This document shows, piece after piece, positions 31,053 through 41,097 of a stretch of DNA of 64,000 bases. The position numbers and the translations under genes are program-made. The notes under the pieces were generated by a model. The model ran no database searches. It was not told where the DNA came from and was given only the letters and a program-made list of their open reading frames with translations. The first letter of the stretch is position 1. The number at the start of each line of letters is the position of its first letter. The stretch covers positions 2,604,001 to 2,668,000 of the forward strand of contig CM066287.1 of NCBI GenBank assembly GCA_033816765.1. Direction: 5' to 3'. Origin of the DNA: Nothopassalora personata (lineage: Eukaryota > Ascomycota > Dothideomycetes > Mycosphaerellales > Mycosphaerellaceae).

Positions 31053-33519
31053 ATGCGCGCTGGCACTGTCCTAGCGGCGGCGGCGGCGGCGGCGGCGAGT
31101 CTGCTGAGCTTCGGCAGCGCATCGACGCTGACGCCTCCAGTGCTGCCGCTCATCGTACGCAACCCGTACCTCTCCACGTGGCTGGCCAACGCGCGTGATG
31201 AGCCGTGGTCGAAATGGCCAATGCACTGGACAGGACAATCTGTAAGCATTGTATGCGACTGACAGCTGACTCCATGTCCTAAACCATCACCAGGTTGGCT
31301 TGAGTGTCCTTGCTTCTGTCCCGGACACCTCCAAGGTCTATCCTCTGTTAGGAAGACCACATGATGGCTTGGATCGTGACAGCACACATTACACCGTTGC
31401 CTTCCCACACTATCTCGGCGCTCAGTACGATGCCTCCACAACCAACCTGACCTACGCCATCCCCTCTTCGAAATCCGCGAACGGCAGCGTCGAGATCGTG
31501 CTGTCCTTCCTTTCTCCCATCACGCCCACGTCGACTCTGCGGCAGTCGATCCCGGCCAGCTACTTGAGCATCCATGTAGCCGGCAATTTCAATGTAGATA
31601 TCTACGTTGATGTGAATGGTCAGTGGGTCAGCGGGAACCGCGGGTCCAGGATTGAGTGGGACCTGCACGACAGCGACAAGAGACTGAAGACCTGGAGAGT
31701 CAAGCGGAGCAACGAGCAGCTCTTTACGGAATGGAACGATCGCGCAGAATGGGGTTCACTGCACTTCACTGGACCTGCAGATACCCACCATGAGTGCGGC
31801 GTTTCGAATCTGCTGCGGCAACGTTTCTCGAGGACTGGTTCTCTCGAGAACACCGTTGACGACTCGTACCGAAGCATCATGGATGAGGAGCCTGTGTTTG
31901 CTTTCAGCAAATCCTTCAATCTGAGCGGAGGGTACACCGACGAATATGTGGAGGACAGCGTACTCTTCACAATAGCTCACATCCAAGACCCAGTCACCCA
32001 GTTCGCCTCGGCACGCGGATTGACCATGATGAGGCCTTTGTGGAAGTCGTACTTCTTCACGGACGACGCTTTGACATCGTTCCACTATCATGATTATAAG
32101 CATGCCTTCATACTGGCAGCTAATTACTCGACGAAGGTCGCCAAAGATGCATATGCCAGCGGCAGCGACAGCTACAAGGATATCGTCGAGCTCAGCGCCA
32201 GACAGGTACTCGGAGGCACTGTTTTCAGCGGAACTCCAGACAACCCGATCCTCTTCCTGAAGGAAATCAGCAGCGATGGCAACTGCCAAACAATTGACGT
32301 CATCTTCCCTGCCTTCCCATTCTTCCTCTATACCAACCCGAAATGGCTCGCGTATATGCTTGAGCCACTGCTCGAACATATGCTTAGCGGCCAGTACCCG
32401 AACGACTACGCGATGCACGACCTCGGCGCGTCCTTCCCGAATGTGACAGGGCATCCAGATGGCAGAGACGAATACATGCCAGTGGAAGAATGCGGAGATA
32501 TGCTGATCATGGGTTTAGCATTGGTGAACAGTCTGAAGTACGACTCGCAAGAGCAGGCACAGTCTCCATGGAGCGCTCTGGGCAAGCCGAAGGACATTGC
32601 GAGCATTGAGGCCTCTGACAGTGTCAGCCCGTTCTCCCTGCCAGCAGTCCTGGAGACACGAGAGGGTATCTACGGCCTGGACGATCAGTGGGGCGGCGTT
32701 GCCTCCAAGCGTCAAGCGGAGAAATGGGTGTCTCGCACGTACAGCCTGTGGAAGCAATGGACTGGATACCTCGTTAAGTTCTCATTGTACCCAGAGAACC
32801 AGCTCTGCACCGACGACTTTGCTGGTTGGCTGCCGCTAATGACCAACTTGGCACTGAAGGGCATTGTTGGCATCAAGGCAATGAGTGAGCTTGCTGAGCT
32901 CGTTGGAGAGAAGGAAGATGCAGAGCACTACCGCAGTATCAGCGAGTCGTACATCAAGACGTGGGAGAAGGAGGGCATCGCTCATGATGGTGGTCGAGCC
33001 AAGCTGGCGTACAACTGGCAGGGAAGCTGGACCACAATCTACTCTTTGTACGCGGACGCGTTGCTCTGCTTCCATCAAGCATCGAACGCCTCATCGAGCG
33101 GCCTTGATCTGCACCGCGCTGGTGCTCAGGAGCCCCTCATGTCGCACAGCAAGGACTCAAGCAACTTCATCCCGGACCACATCTACACCACACAGTCTCG
33201 GTGGTACGAGGTAGCAATGCAGAAGTATGGTCTTCCACTAGACAGCCGCCACTTGTATACCAAGAGCGACTGGGAGTTCCAAGCTGCTGCTGTGTCCAGC
33301 AAGAAGGTTCGAGCCCAGATCTTGGACCGGGTCGCGAAGTGGCTGAATGAGACGAGCACTGATCGGCCTTTTACCGACCTGTATAAGACAGAAGATGATG
33401 GCGGCTTCCCAGGGCCGAACTTCTTCGCCAGGCCAGTCATTGGTAGCCATTTTGCTTTCCTGACACTCGAGAGGGCTTGTGGTGGAGAGGCCAGCAAGGC
33501 ATTCATGTACGAGGCGTAG
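31053..33519 (+). CDS. Secreted glutaminase, GtaA type
   Basis: Two exons, join(31053..31241,31294..33519), encode 804 residues. The 52 bp intron (GTAAGC...CCAG, phase 0) joins WTGQS to VGLSVLAS. A signal peptide with a run of nine alanines precedes TLTPPVLPLIVRNPYLSTWL, the start of the GtaA N-terminal (DUF4964) domain. Next come the beta-sandwich DUF5127 part and the six-hairpin DUF4965 domain with DYKHAFILAANYSTKVAKDA, FPFFLYTNPKWLAYMLEPLL, YAMHDLGASFPNVTGH and GDMLIMGLAL. It should release ammonia and glutamate from glutamine outside the cell. It is about 100 residues longer than Aspergillus GtaA as I recall it. The late block KYGLPLDSRHLYTKSDWEFQ and the end FFARPVIGSHFAFL are intact. 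Confidence 0.92.
31074..31095 (+). repeat. (GGC)n run in the signal-peptide codons
   Basis: Seven or so GCG/GGC units encode the poly-Ala hydrophobic core of the glutaminase signal peptide. Length changes would alter the core without frameshift. Confidence 0.8.
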
Positions 33520-33881
33520 CATCAGGTACTAGGTGGTAGTCCAGGACATGGCAGAATATTTGCGGATAGGTGATAGCGGGACATATTCGGTTATTTCGTC
33601 TCAGCGAGGCATAGCAAGGCATTGGGTGGCGAACTTGATGTGATTTGTGATGATGAACGACACGAGTAGATAGCATGTCAACATGTTTTTACGCATATCT
33701 CGCACATGTTTCGCCGACGGTGGCCCAGCCTCATAAAGCTCGGGACCCGTGGTCGGCAGGATTCTACCCCCCAGGCTTAGGAGGTAGTGTACTGGTCCGA
33801 ACGAACATCCTTGAGCGCAGCACACAGCGCGTGACCGGCAGCTGCTGATCAAGATGGTCGCGAGATGCATTCAGGTAGAGT
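33520..33881. other. Intergenic region
   Basis: 3' flank of the glutaminase gene and promoter of the MFS gene. No gene seen. Confidence 0.55.
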
Positions 33882-35816
33882 ATGCCAAGCGACGAAAGTG
33901 ATTATGAACTCCAGAAGCTGCGGACAGATTCAGGATCCTTGGAAGAAGAAGAAGCGGCGGCGGCGGAGGACATGACCGCCCACAGTCGCTCGCACGAACA
34001 CAACGACGAGGAGCAGAGATTAATCGGAGAAAGGGAGCGAAATATCAGAGCCACCGCCAACGACAGGAACATATCGCTCGACCGCCGCACTGTCCGCAAA
34101 CTCGACACGATCCTCCTGCCCTTCCTCGCTCTCCTCTTCCTCCTCAACAGCTTGGACAAATCCAACATCGGCAATGCAGAAACAGCCGGCTTCACGCACG
34201 ACACGGGCCTTTCCCGCAGCGACGTCAACACTTCCATGGCCGTTTTCTTCTTTGTCTTTGTGCTGCTCCAGCCCGTCGGCGCGGCATTGGGCAGGAGATT
34301 CGGCATGAGGAGATATGTCCCCACCTGCATGAGTATATGGGGTCTCACCACGATTCTGCACATCCTTGTGAGTAAGAGGTGGCATTTGATTGTGCTGAGA
34401 GTGATGCTGGCGGTCTTGGAGGCCGGATTTTACCCCACTACTGTATCGTACATGAGTCTGTTCTACACCAAGTATGAGTTTGCGTTCCGGCTGGGGTTCT
34501 TTTATGGCATGTCAGCTGTGTCGGGCATGCTTGGGGGAATCCTCAGCTGGGCGGTCTTCTCGCATTTCGAGGGACACGGAGATGGTGGGGCTGGTCCGTC
34601 TCTGCCACCTACTACAAGACAGGAAGACCGGCCGGACGGATTGAAGAGCTGGGAGATGTTGTTCCTGATTGAAGGTTGCATGACCATGGCGGTGGCATTG
34701 GTAGGCTTCTTCTGGCTGCCACGATCTGCCGACACGGCGTGGTTCTTCACGAAGGAGGAGCGAGAACATGCAGAGCAGCGCATGCTCGTTGATACGCTCG
34801 CAACAAGTGAGCCGCGCAAGTGGAATGAGGACTGTCCTTCCAGCGCAGACAGGTACGATGCAATGGGCGACCGAACAGGACCGGCACAGACCCAAGCTGA
34901 AGGCACCGGGGAAGATGATCATGACCGACTCCTAGGTGGGAACGATGTTCATGATGCCCTACAGAGAACATCACCACGCGTTCCTCATCATCCTATAACG
35001 GAGGACTCCGGCTTGTGTAGGCAGGATATCTTGTCCGCTGTCTTTAACTACAAAATCTGGCACCTGCTCTTCGTCAACATCCTCAGCGCCATACCAGCAA
35101 CAGCGTTTGGGGTTCTCTTGCCGATCCTGGTCAAAGAGCTTTCACCATCGCTGAATCTATCTCCCGCGGCGTCAAATCTGCTGTCAGCACCGCCCTTCGC
35201 ATTCGGTGCGGTGGCACTCTTCGCATTTACAATTCGTTCAGATCGCAGTCGCAAACGATTGACACCCATCCTCTGGGGCCTGTTTCTACTGGCGATAGGC
35301 CTAATGATGACCTTACTGTCGTCGGTGGAAAACTACTGGCTACGATATTTCTCGCTATGTGTCCTACTGTCCGGCTCATACATAGCCTCGCCACTGACTG
35401 TCGCATGGCTCGCCAACAACACGCCAGAGCCTGGGAAACGAGCGATCCTGCTCGGTATCAATGGGTGGGGCAATTTGGCAGGCTGTTTCATGTCAATCCT
35501 CTTCACGCCGGAAGGTGAAGAGACTGGCTACTTCAGGTCGTTCCTCAGCCTACTGATCTGCGTCTTGATCTCATTTGCTGGCTTCGTCCTTTTCCGTATC
35601 TTCCTGATCAGGGAAAACCGATACAGAGATAACGTACTGCGGAGCTGGAGCGACGAGGAGAAGGAGCGCGAAGAGCTCGTTGGAGACATTCCTGCGCCTG
35701 ATCATTTTGGTCAGCGTTTAGCACGAAAGCTGGGCCTGCTGGCATTGGCGAAGAGGGCTGGTTCAGAAGAGGCAAGGAAAGGCGACGAGAAGCTGACTTA
35801 TAGATATAGCCTATGA
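33882..35816 (+). CDS. MFS anion:cation symporter-type transporter (Dal5-like)
   Basis: A single exon of 644 residues. An acidic, Ala-rich N-terminal tail precedes the family entry RRTVRKLDTILLPFLALLFLLNSLDKSNIGNAETAG, in which DKSNIGNA is a hallmark of the allantoate/vitamin permease group. Twelve membrane segments can be laid out, with the helix-4/5 block VLEAGFYPTTVSYMSLFY and the family's ANNTPEPGKRAILLGINGWGNLAG in the second half. The central loop is long and charged (about residues 300-370). Relatives carry allantoate, nicotinate, biotin, pantothenate or siderophore-type anions; substrate is not predictable here. Its stop overlaps by six bases the stop of the decayed oxygenase gene on the other strand. 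Confidence 0.9.
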   Translation: MPSDESDYELQKLRTDSGSLEEEEAAAAEDMTAHSRSHEHNDEEQRLIGERERNIRATANDRNISLDRRTVRKLDTILLPFLALLFLLNSLDKSNIGNAETAGFTHDTGLSRSDVNTSMAVFFFVFVLLQPVGAALGRRFGMRRYVPTCMSIWGLTTILHILVSKRWHLIVLRVMLAVLEAGFYPTTVSYMSLFYTKYEFAFRLGFFYGMSAVSGMLGGILSWAVFSHFEGHGDGGAGPSLPPTTRQEDRPDGLKSWEMLFLIEGCMTMAVALVGFFWLPRSADTAWFFTKEEREHAEQRMLVDTLATSEPRKWNEDCPSSADRYDAMGDRTGPAQTQAEGTGEDDHDRLLGGNDVHDALQRTSPRVPHHPITEDSGLCRQDILSAVFNYKIWHLLFVNILSAIPATAFGVLLPILVKELSPSLNLSPAASNLLSAPPFAFGAVALFAFTIRSDRSRKRLTPILWGLFLLAIGLMMTLLSSVENYWLRYFSLCVLLSGSYIASPLTVAWLANNTPEPGKRAILLGINGWGNLAGCFMSILFTPEGEETGYFRSFLSLLICVLISFAGFVLFRIFLIRENRYRDNVLRSWSDEEKEREELVGDIPAPDHFGQRLARKLGLLALAKRAGSEEARKGDEKLTYRYSL

Positions 35817-36219
35817 CACCCATGCACAAAGCCACAAGCATTTCTTCTGCACATGCTCCTCGACTGTCTCACCCTTGGTGCTGGATGGATCGGAAGGGTT
35901 GGTCGCAGCTAAGTCACCTTCGTAGAAGCATGGAACGCTATATCTGTTGCCTCCACTGGCGTTGATGACACGATGCTCTATCGATCGGTATACGCCTTTC
36001 GTCCATTTCTGCGTCAGATCACCCAGGTTGACCACGAAAACGTGCTCCTGCGCTACCACATCAAGACATTCGCTAGTACGAGCATAATGAACTTGCAGGA
36101 ATTCATACTCGGTGCAGGCTGCCTTGACTTGCGTAACGATCTGAGCTTTTGTCCGGGGGAGCAGTCGGGTCGAAGTAGGGAGCTATGTCGATGGTTGGGA
36201 TCTTGTTGACATCTGTCAT
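35811..36219 (-). pseudogene. Isopenicillin N synthase-like 2OG-Fe(II) oxygenase, decayed
   Basis: Read on the minus strand, the ATG at 36217-36219 opens a typical family start (MTDVNKIPTIDIAPYFDPT). A frame change follows within about 25 codons, after which another frame gives AQIVTQVKAACTEYEFLQV, the expected next segment. About 200 residues are then missing, and the same frame resumes at HVFVVNLGDLTQKWTKGVYR and SIEHRVINASGGNRYSVP, the family C-terminal core, before stopping at 35811. The H-x-D pair of the iron site is lost; only the distal His (in EHRV) and the 2-oxoglutarate-type RYS motif remain. The gene therefore cannot make an active oxygenase. Intron removal does not explain the gap, since only about 60 bp separate the pieces. 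Confidence 0.8.
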
Positions 36220-36496
36220 GACTGCAGGTTGTTGCAGGTAGACGAGGGAGATGTCTATGAGGCGCTGTTATATGTTGTAGGTCGGACCTGCCCGTGGTCG
36301 TACTTTCCCAAAGCGTGAGAAGCGAGCTCAGTCAGCCAGTATCAGGGAAGGAACTTTGGAATCTACATTCACTTGCATTTCTCCAGCTCAAACACAACTT
36401 CATGAATAGCGAACGACGATGACAAAAGCTCCATACCTCAATCTCTCAAACACGCCATGGTCGACTCTTTAAACCTGCAGAGCAAGAGTGACCAAC

Positions 36497-37540
36497 ATGG
36501 TCACAATTGCGCCACCTGAAGTGGCGTTTAATCAGTGGAAGCCTTCACTGGACAAAGACCAGGAGGCAGAAAACTACTTCGATCAAGACACGAATCAGCA
36601 ACGCCTCTGTACAGGTGTCAAAGCAGTCGACAGTGCTTTTGATGGCGGCTTCGACTATGGCTTGGTTCATTGCATCACATCTCCAGCGCAACATGGCACG
36701 AAAGAGCTCGTGCAAAGTCTCGTGTCTTCACACATCCGCTCTTCACCTAGGGCGACTGCGACAATCATAGATAGCACTTTGTCATTCGATGTGCGTCGTC
36801 TCTACCAGATGCTGCAAGCATCGATGAAGGACGCGAGCGAGCAGCAGACATTGGAGGTGCTTGATCGAGTCAAGATTACAAAAGTCTTTGACCATGTTGG
36901 AGCTACGGAGGCTTTGGCAGAGGTGGAAGAGAGATTAAAGACCGAGGCTGCCACTGCTGCTGCACTTCCAAAGCCTGCCACCCCAGCCGCGCCCAAGAGC
37001 ACGATAGAGGACAGTGACGAGGAGATAATAGACATGCTCGACTCGCTCCCAAAGCTTGACAAAGCTGCTCCTGAAGAAGCGTCAGTCGTGACACTTGCAA
37101 AAGCACCACCCGGTGACCTCCTCATCATCGACAATATCTCCCAGCTCTTCCAGCCCGTCATCAAGAACAACTATGTTCACGGTCAAGCTCTACTAGCACA
37201 ATTTATGCGCACCGGCACACTCCTGAGTCGCAGATACGAGCTATGTACCTTTATCCTCAGCAGCGCCACGAACAAGCCAGTGCCAAAGGAAGAGAGGATG
37301 AGTATGTTCGAATCATGCGACTTCCGACCTGCACTTGGCGACGAGCTCGGCTACCTTGTGGATATGCACTTTTATGTCCACCAGGTTCTGGCGAAGACAC
37401 CTGACGAAAGTCGGGGACTGGGGGGATATCCGGAGAAGGTGAATATGCTAGAGGTCATCTCGGATAAGGTCGGTGAACGGTTCGGACGGTATGCGGCTTT
37501 TGCCTGCAAAGCCGATGGGACGCTGGAGAATGTATCATAA
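36497..37540 (+). CDS. RecA/Rad51-like P-loop protein with degenerate Walker A
   Basis: A single exon of 347 residues. The entry TGVKAVDSAFDGGFDYGLVHCITSP resembles the start of RecA/Rad51-fold domains, where a Walker A P-loop should follow. Here the loop reads SPAQHGTKELV and lacks a clear GKT/GKS. A Walker B-like strand, GDLLIIDNISQLF, sits after an Ala/Pro and acidic insert (about residues 150-205). The closing part (AQFMRTGTLLSRRYELCTFIL, then FRPALGDELGYLVDMHFYVH) fits the core sheet of Rad51 paralogues. A role beside recombination or as a non-hydrolysing scaffold is inference. I do not recognise a named family. The start is the first ATG; an upstream GTG is in frame. Confidence 0.65.
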   Translation: MVTIAPPEVAFNQWKPSLDKDQEAENYFDQDTNQQRLCTGVKAVDSAFDGGFDYGLVHCITSPAQHGTKELVQSLVSSHIRSSPRATATIIDSTLSFDVRRLYQMLQASMKDASEQQTLEVLDRVKITKVFDHVGATEALAEVEERLKTEAATAAALPKPATPAAPKSTIEDSDEEIIDMLDSLPKLDKAAPEEASVVTLAKAPPGDLLIIDNISQLFQPVIKNNYVHGQALLAQFMRTGTLLSRRYELCTFILSSATNKPVPKEERMSMFESCDFRPALGDELGYLVDMHFYVHQVLAKTPDESRGLGGYPEKVNMLEVISDKVGERFGRYAAFACKADGTLENVS

Positions 37541-37675
37541 GCACACAACCATACGCCATGTAGCTCAACTCGGTGCTCTTCATCGGACTACTAAGCTCTT
37601 GCCTTTCGCCCGTTTGCCATTCGTTCATACCCATATATCTACACAACGCGGGTTTTGCCTCGTAGAATCTGATTC

Positions 37676-38204
37676 CTAGGCCTTTCCCTCCGCTCCCTTG
37701 GGGTTGTTGCTCCCAAACGAAGGCAGGAGGTTTCCATGCTTCACGTTCTTCTCGGCATCGCTTGCTTCCAACAGTCCCAGACTTCGTATTTGGCCTGCAC
37801 TAGGCGCGTCGTCTCGGGGTGTGGATGCTTCTCGTCTTCGGTATGCGGCTTGGAGGGCGAGGATCTTGGAGGCCTGTAGATTTCGCTTAGTGAATGTGCC
37901 TCGCCTGGGCATGTGTCGAGTCGACGGGTGTACCTCTTTTCTGTGGTGCAGGCACTCGTAGTAGTCCTCCAGGACTGGCTGACACTTCACTTTACCCGAG
38001 TCGTCTTCGGCGTTTGTGTTTACGACGTAGCAGGCTAGAACCTCCTGCCAAAAGGGAAAGCAGCGCGAGGGACCTGGCGAGGTATCATGAATTAGCGGTG
38101 GTTGCTGTCGGTGTAGATGGCGGTAGTGAGGTAGAGTTGTGCGCTCGGGGAGTTCATGACGGCTATGTGCGCATACCTCCTGTCAAGCCGTATCCAGACG
38201 CCAT
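37676..38204 (-). CDS. Mitochondrial complex I subunit NDUFS5 (15 kDa, twin CX9C)
   Basis: Three exons, complement(join(37676..37873,37934..38073,38177..38204)), encode 121 residues. Introns are 103 bp (GTATGC...CCAG, phase 1) and 60 bp (GTACAC...ACAG, phase 0). Skipping the second gives HHRKEASKILALQAAYRRREAS; retaining it would insert 20 unrelated residues. The start is MASGYGLTGG. The cysteines in SRCFPFWQEVLACYV and VKCQPVLEDYYECLHH make the twin CX9C pattern of intermembrane-space proteins imported through Mia40. The tail ASTPRDDAPSAGQIRSLGLL is typical of fungal members. The protein is an accessory subunit of NADH:ubiquinone oxidoreductase. Confidence 0.92.
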
Positions 38205-38562
38205 GTTGTAGGGCTATGTGCTATGTGAGGTCTGGTCGACTTGGAGCTGCAATGGCTTCGCTGGAGGCACCCTCGGACCTCCGTTTACCGGCTGCACTGA
38301 CCATGCAAAAGCCCTGGGACATGTACTTTCTGCAGCTCTCGCAAATTATCACGATGACAATACACAGCAAAGAACATCCTTACGCTATCTAAGATTCACT
38401 GGAACGATAACACTGGCCGTAGCGACTGACTGTCAAAGAGTACCTGATGACCTATCACCAACTATGATCACCAACTATGGATGCCCTGCTGTTTTGCCTT
38501 GCTGCCACCCACCCAGTACCCATCTATCAAAAGTCCAGCTGTTATCGGCCGCTCGCTGTGGA
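38205..38562. other. Intergenic region
   Basis: NDUFS5 promoter and 3' flank of the F-box-like gene, both minus strand. No gene seen. Confidence 0.55.
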
Positions 38563-39111
38563 TCACGTCGTCGATGAGCACCTCACCACCTGATGACCCA
38601 TCAAGTCCGTTGTCAGATAAGCCTCGAGCCTCTTCCGAGTCCTGGGCCGGTACAGATCCAGGACCTCCCGGACCTTCTCGCTCAGCTCATCCGCGACTTC
38701 ACAACTTCCCATGAAAAGGCCAATTCGAACGCTTCTCAACTGTCCATATCTCTCTAAGGCCCCCTTCAGCTCCTGAACGGCAATCGCGATGCTCGCTGGG
38801 TAGTAGACGTGCAGTCTCAAGTTGGCGTCTCTAATCTGGTTGCAGAAACTCCTTCGAGCTGCCAGGATGCCGTCGGTATGGACTTGGGTGTATGCACAGC
38901 GTGGCGACAAGGCTGTGTAGATGCAAGTGATATCAACCTTGTGCTTGTAGGTTCTGAAGAAGGTATCTTTGGTGAGGCGTAGGAGGCGTTTGGATGAGGC
39001 GCCGTTTCTCATGAATTGGATGAAGTCGACGCGCGATCGGAGCACTGGAGGAACGTTGTAGCTGATGATTTGGGCAACGAGTTCGTCTGGTAAGTCGTTA
39101 AGTTGGGCCAT
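38563..39111 (-). CDS. Short F-box-like protein
   Basis: A single exon of 182 residues. It opens with LNDLPDELVAQIISYNVPP, which fits the first half of an F-box (LPxEL...I). The following part is basic and contains KRLLRLTKDTFFRTYKHKVD. The C-terminal half (about 90-165) has no repeat or catalytic motif. There is no signal peptide or membrane segment. It may be a full small protein or a shortened F-box gene; fungal genomes hold many of both. Direction and start are supported by the motif placement right behind the ATG. Confidence 0.55.
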   Translation of the reverse strand: MAQLNDLPDELVAQIISYNVPPVLRSRVDFIQFMRNGASSKRLLRLTKDTFFRTYKHKVDITCIYTALSPRCAYTQVHTDGILAARRSFCNQIRDANLRLHVYYPASIAIAVQELKGALERYGQLRSVRIGLFMGSCEVADELSEKVREVLDLYRPRTRKRLEAYLTTDLMGHQVVRCSSTT

Positions 39112-39374
39112 TGTTGAGTTGACGATGAATCAGGATCTTGCGAGTAAAAGGTGGCAATTGCAATGTAACACTAGATTGGAAATAAGGCGCACAATGTCAT
39201 GTTATAGTCCCACAGGGAAACGCAAGACGCGACGATTATGCATCCCTGCATCGAGCAAACGTTCCACAACAGCACGCCAAGCGAGGGTCGAGATCGGATC
39301 ATGCAGAATGATATACATCAGTTCTCGAACTGGACCTGGACTTAGCCCTTTACACAATCTGTTGCAGCTTAATT

Positions 39375-41097
39375 TCAAGCACCAAGAGACTGATACACGG
39401 CGGCCTCGCAAGCAAACTGTTTACTGTCAGTAAAGCCCACGACACATCACGAAAACAAGCAAGGAGACTTGCCCACTGGCCCATCACATTCATATCGCCA
39501 AACGGCATTACTTGCGAAGCAATCATTCCCTGGCTGGGTAGTCAGCACAAAGTTAAATCAAATTGCAAGCTTTCCGTCACGTACCGCAACGCCCTTCTCC
39601 CGGTCGCACCACCAAAAGAGGTTCGCGATGCCTACACGAAATGCGTCAGTGTCTGACAAGACCAGGGTGTATATCGATACACGGTATGCCATGGGATCTT
39701 ACCTGCCCACCACGCTGTATTACGACCACGGCCCGTGGCGCCCGGTTCCTGCGTGATCATGAAACTGAGACCCCAGCCTTGCTGTGAAGACAGAACTGTT
39801 AGCGACACTCCGGAAGCACTTGGCACGGCGCGCGGTGACTGTTCCTCAATGTCGAGCAGTATGTGTCGGTGACCTATTGGAGAAATCATTTTTCAGCTTA
39901 CCGGTGGGCTGCCTTCTTGCGGATATAGCTCTGAAGCTGCATTCGTCTGGTCTGGTTTGGACGCTGGAATGCCTTGTCGTGCAAAGTCTGGGTGTTGCGG
40001 GACCTGCGCATGGGAATGGTTAGACACATGCTGTGGCTGCATGATGGAAGCAAGGGACTGGACCAACCTGGTTCTCGAACATTTCCTTGACCGTCTCCGC
40101 CTTCAGAATCTGCGCACCAGTGGTAGGACTCTTGCCATCGTTCAACAGAGCGGCCAGCACTTGGACATATTCTGTTGGCTTTGCATATGCGCCGGCACCA
40201 CCGCCTATCAACCAACGTCAGCCATCACACATATCTCATGATGACATGATCGACGCACTGTGAAAGATGCGCTTCTTCTCCTCGTCCGAATTCGCGATGA
40301 TCGGCTCTCGATAGATGTGATCTCTCTCCTCTACCTCAGAGGCTCCTGGCCAACGCTGGTGCATATACGCCAAGTTCTTCTTCATCTCGGCTGTGGGAAA
40401 CATGTTGATGTTCTTGAGGCCGAGCGGTTGCATGATCTTCTCCTGGATCCAGTCATTGAGGCCTTGACCACTGGCTCGCTCGAGGACAATGCCAGCCCAG
40501 TCGATGTTGATGCCATATTCCCAGGTCTCGCCTGGCTGGTTCACGAGCGGCATTCTAAGCACTTCCTTGACATCTGCGTGAAACATGTCGAAGCCGACTG
40601 GACGCCCGAAGTCGCGAAGCTTTGTGTTGAAGCTGGTGTTGATAATTGGTAAGATGATTGTATGGCTCTCCATTGTTGGACTTCACTTACAACTCATATC
40701 CAAAGCCGGCAGTGTGACTCAACAACATTCTCAGCGTAATATCCTTCTTCTTGTCCACGAGAGTACCATCATCCTGCAGAACTTGCACTTTCTCAAGCTC
40801 CGGGCACAACTTGTAGACTTGCTTGGAATCGTCCAAAGCCAGAAGTCCTTGCTCTACAGCTTGCATGCAGGCTATGGTAGCGAGCAATTTCGTGCATGAG
40901 GCAATCCAAAAGACTGTGTCGAGGTCCATGGCTTGGCGATTGGCTCCTAGGCCTTTCTTGCCAGAGGCACTGGCGGCGATTTGCTGGCCATGCTTGTCAA
41001 CTGCCACAAAGACAAGGCCTGCAACGCCGGTAGATTTGTCTCCGGTGACGGAGTCGAGGGACTTTTGCACGGCGTCTTGAGCTTTTTGGTTGACCAT
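39375..41097 (-). CDS. Serine beta-lactamase-fold esterase/transferase (LovD/EstB-like)
   Basis: Eight exons, complement(join(39375..39416,39473..39529,39585..39631,39703..39781,39902..40003,40068..40204,40259..40632,40691..41097)), encode 414 residues, normal for the family. The catalytic SxxK is SCTK in FWIASCTKLLATIACMQ. The Tyr motif is in GETWEYGINIDWAG, and LLSHTAGFGYEFFN and WWCDREKGVAGM are further signatures. All phases agree. The last intron (39417-39472) starts with GC, as GCAAGT, which is the usual GC-AG donor; the GT sites nearby break the conserved end GQWFACEAAVYQSL. No signal peptide is seen. Relatives hydrolyse esters or move acyl groups (LovD in lovastatin synthesis); no polyketide gene lies near, so the substrate is open. 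Confidence 0.88.
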
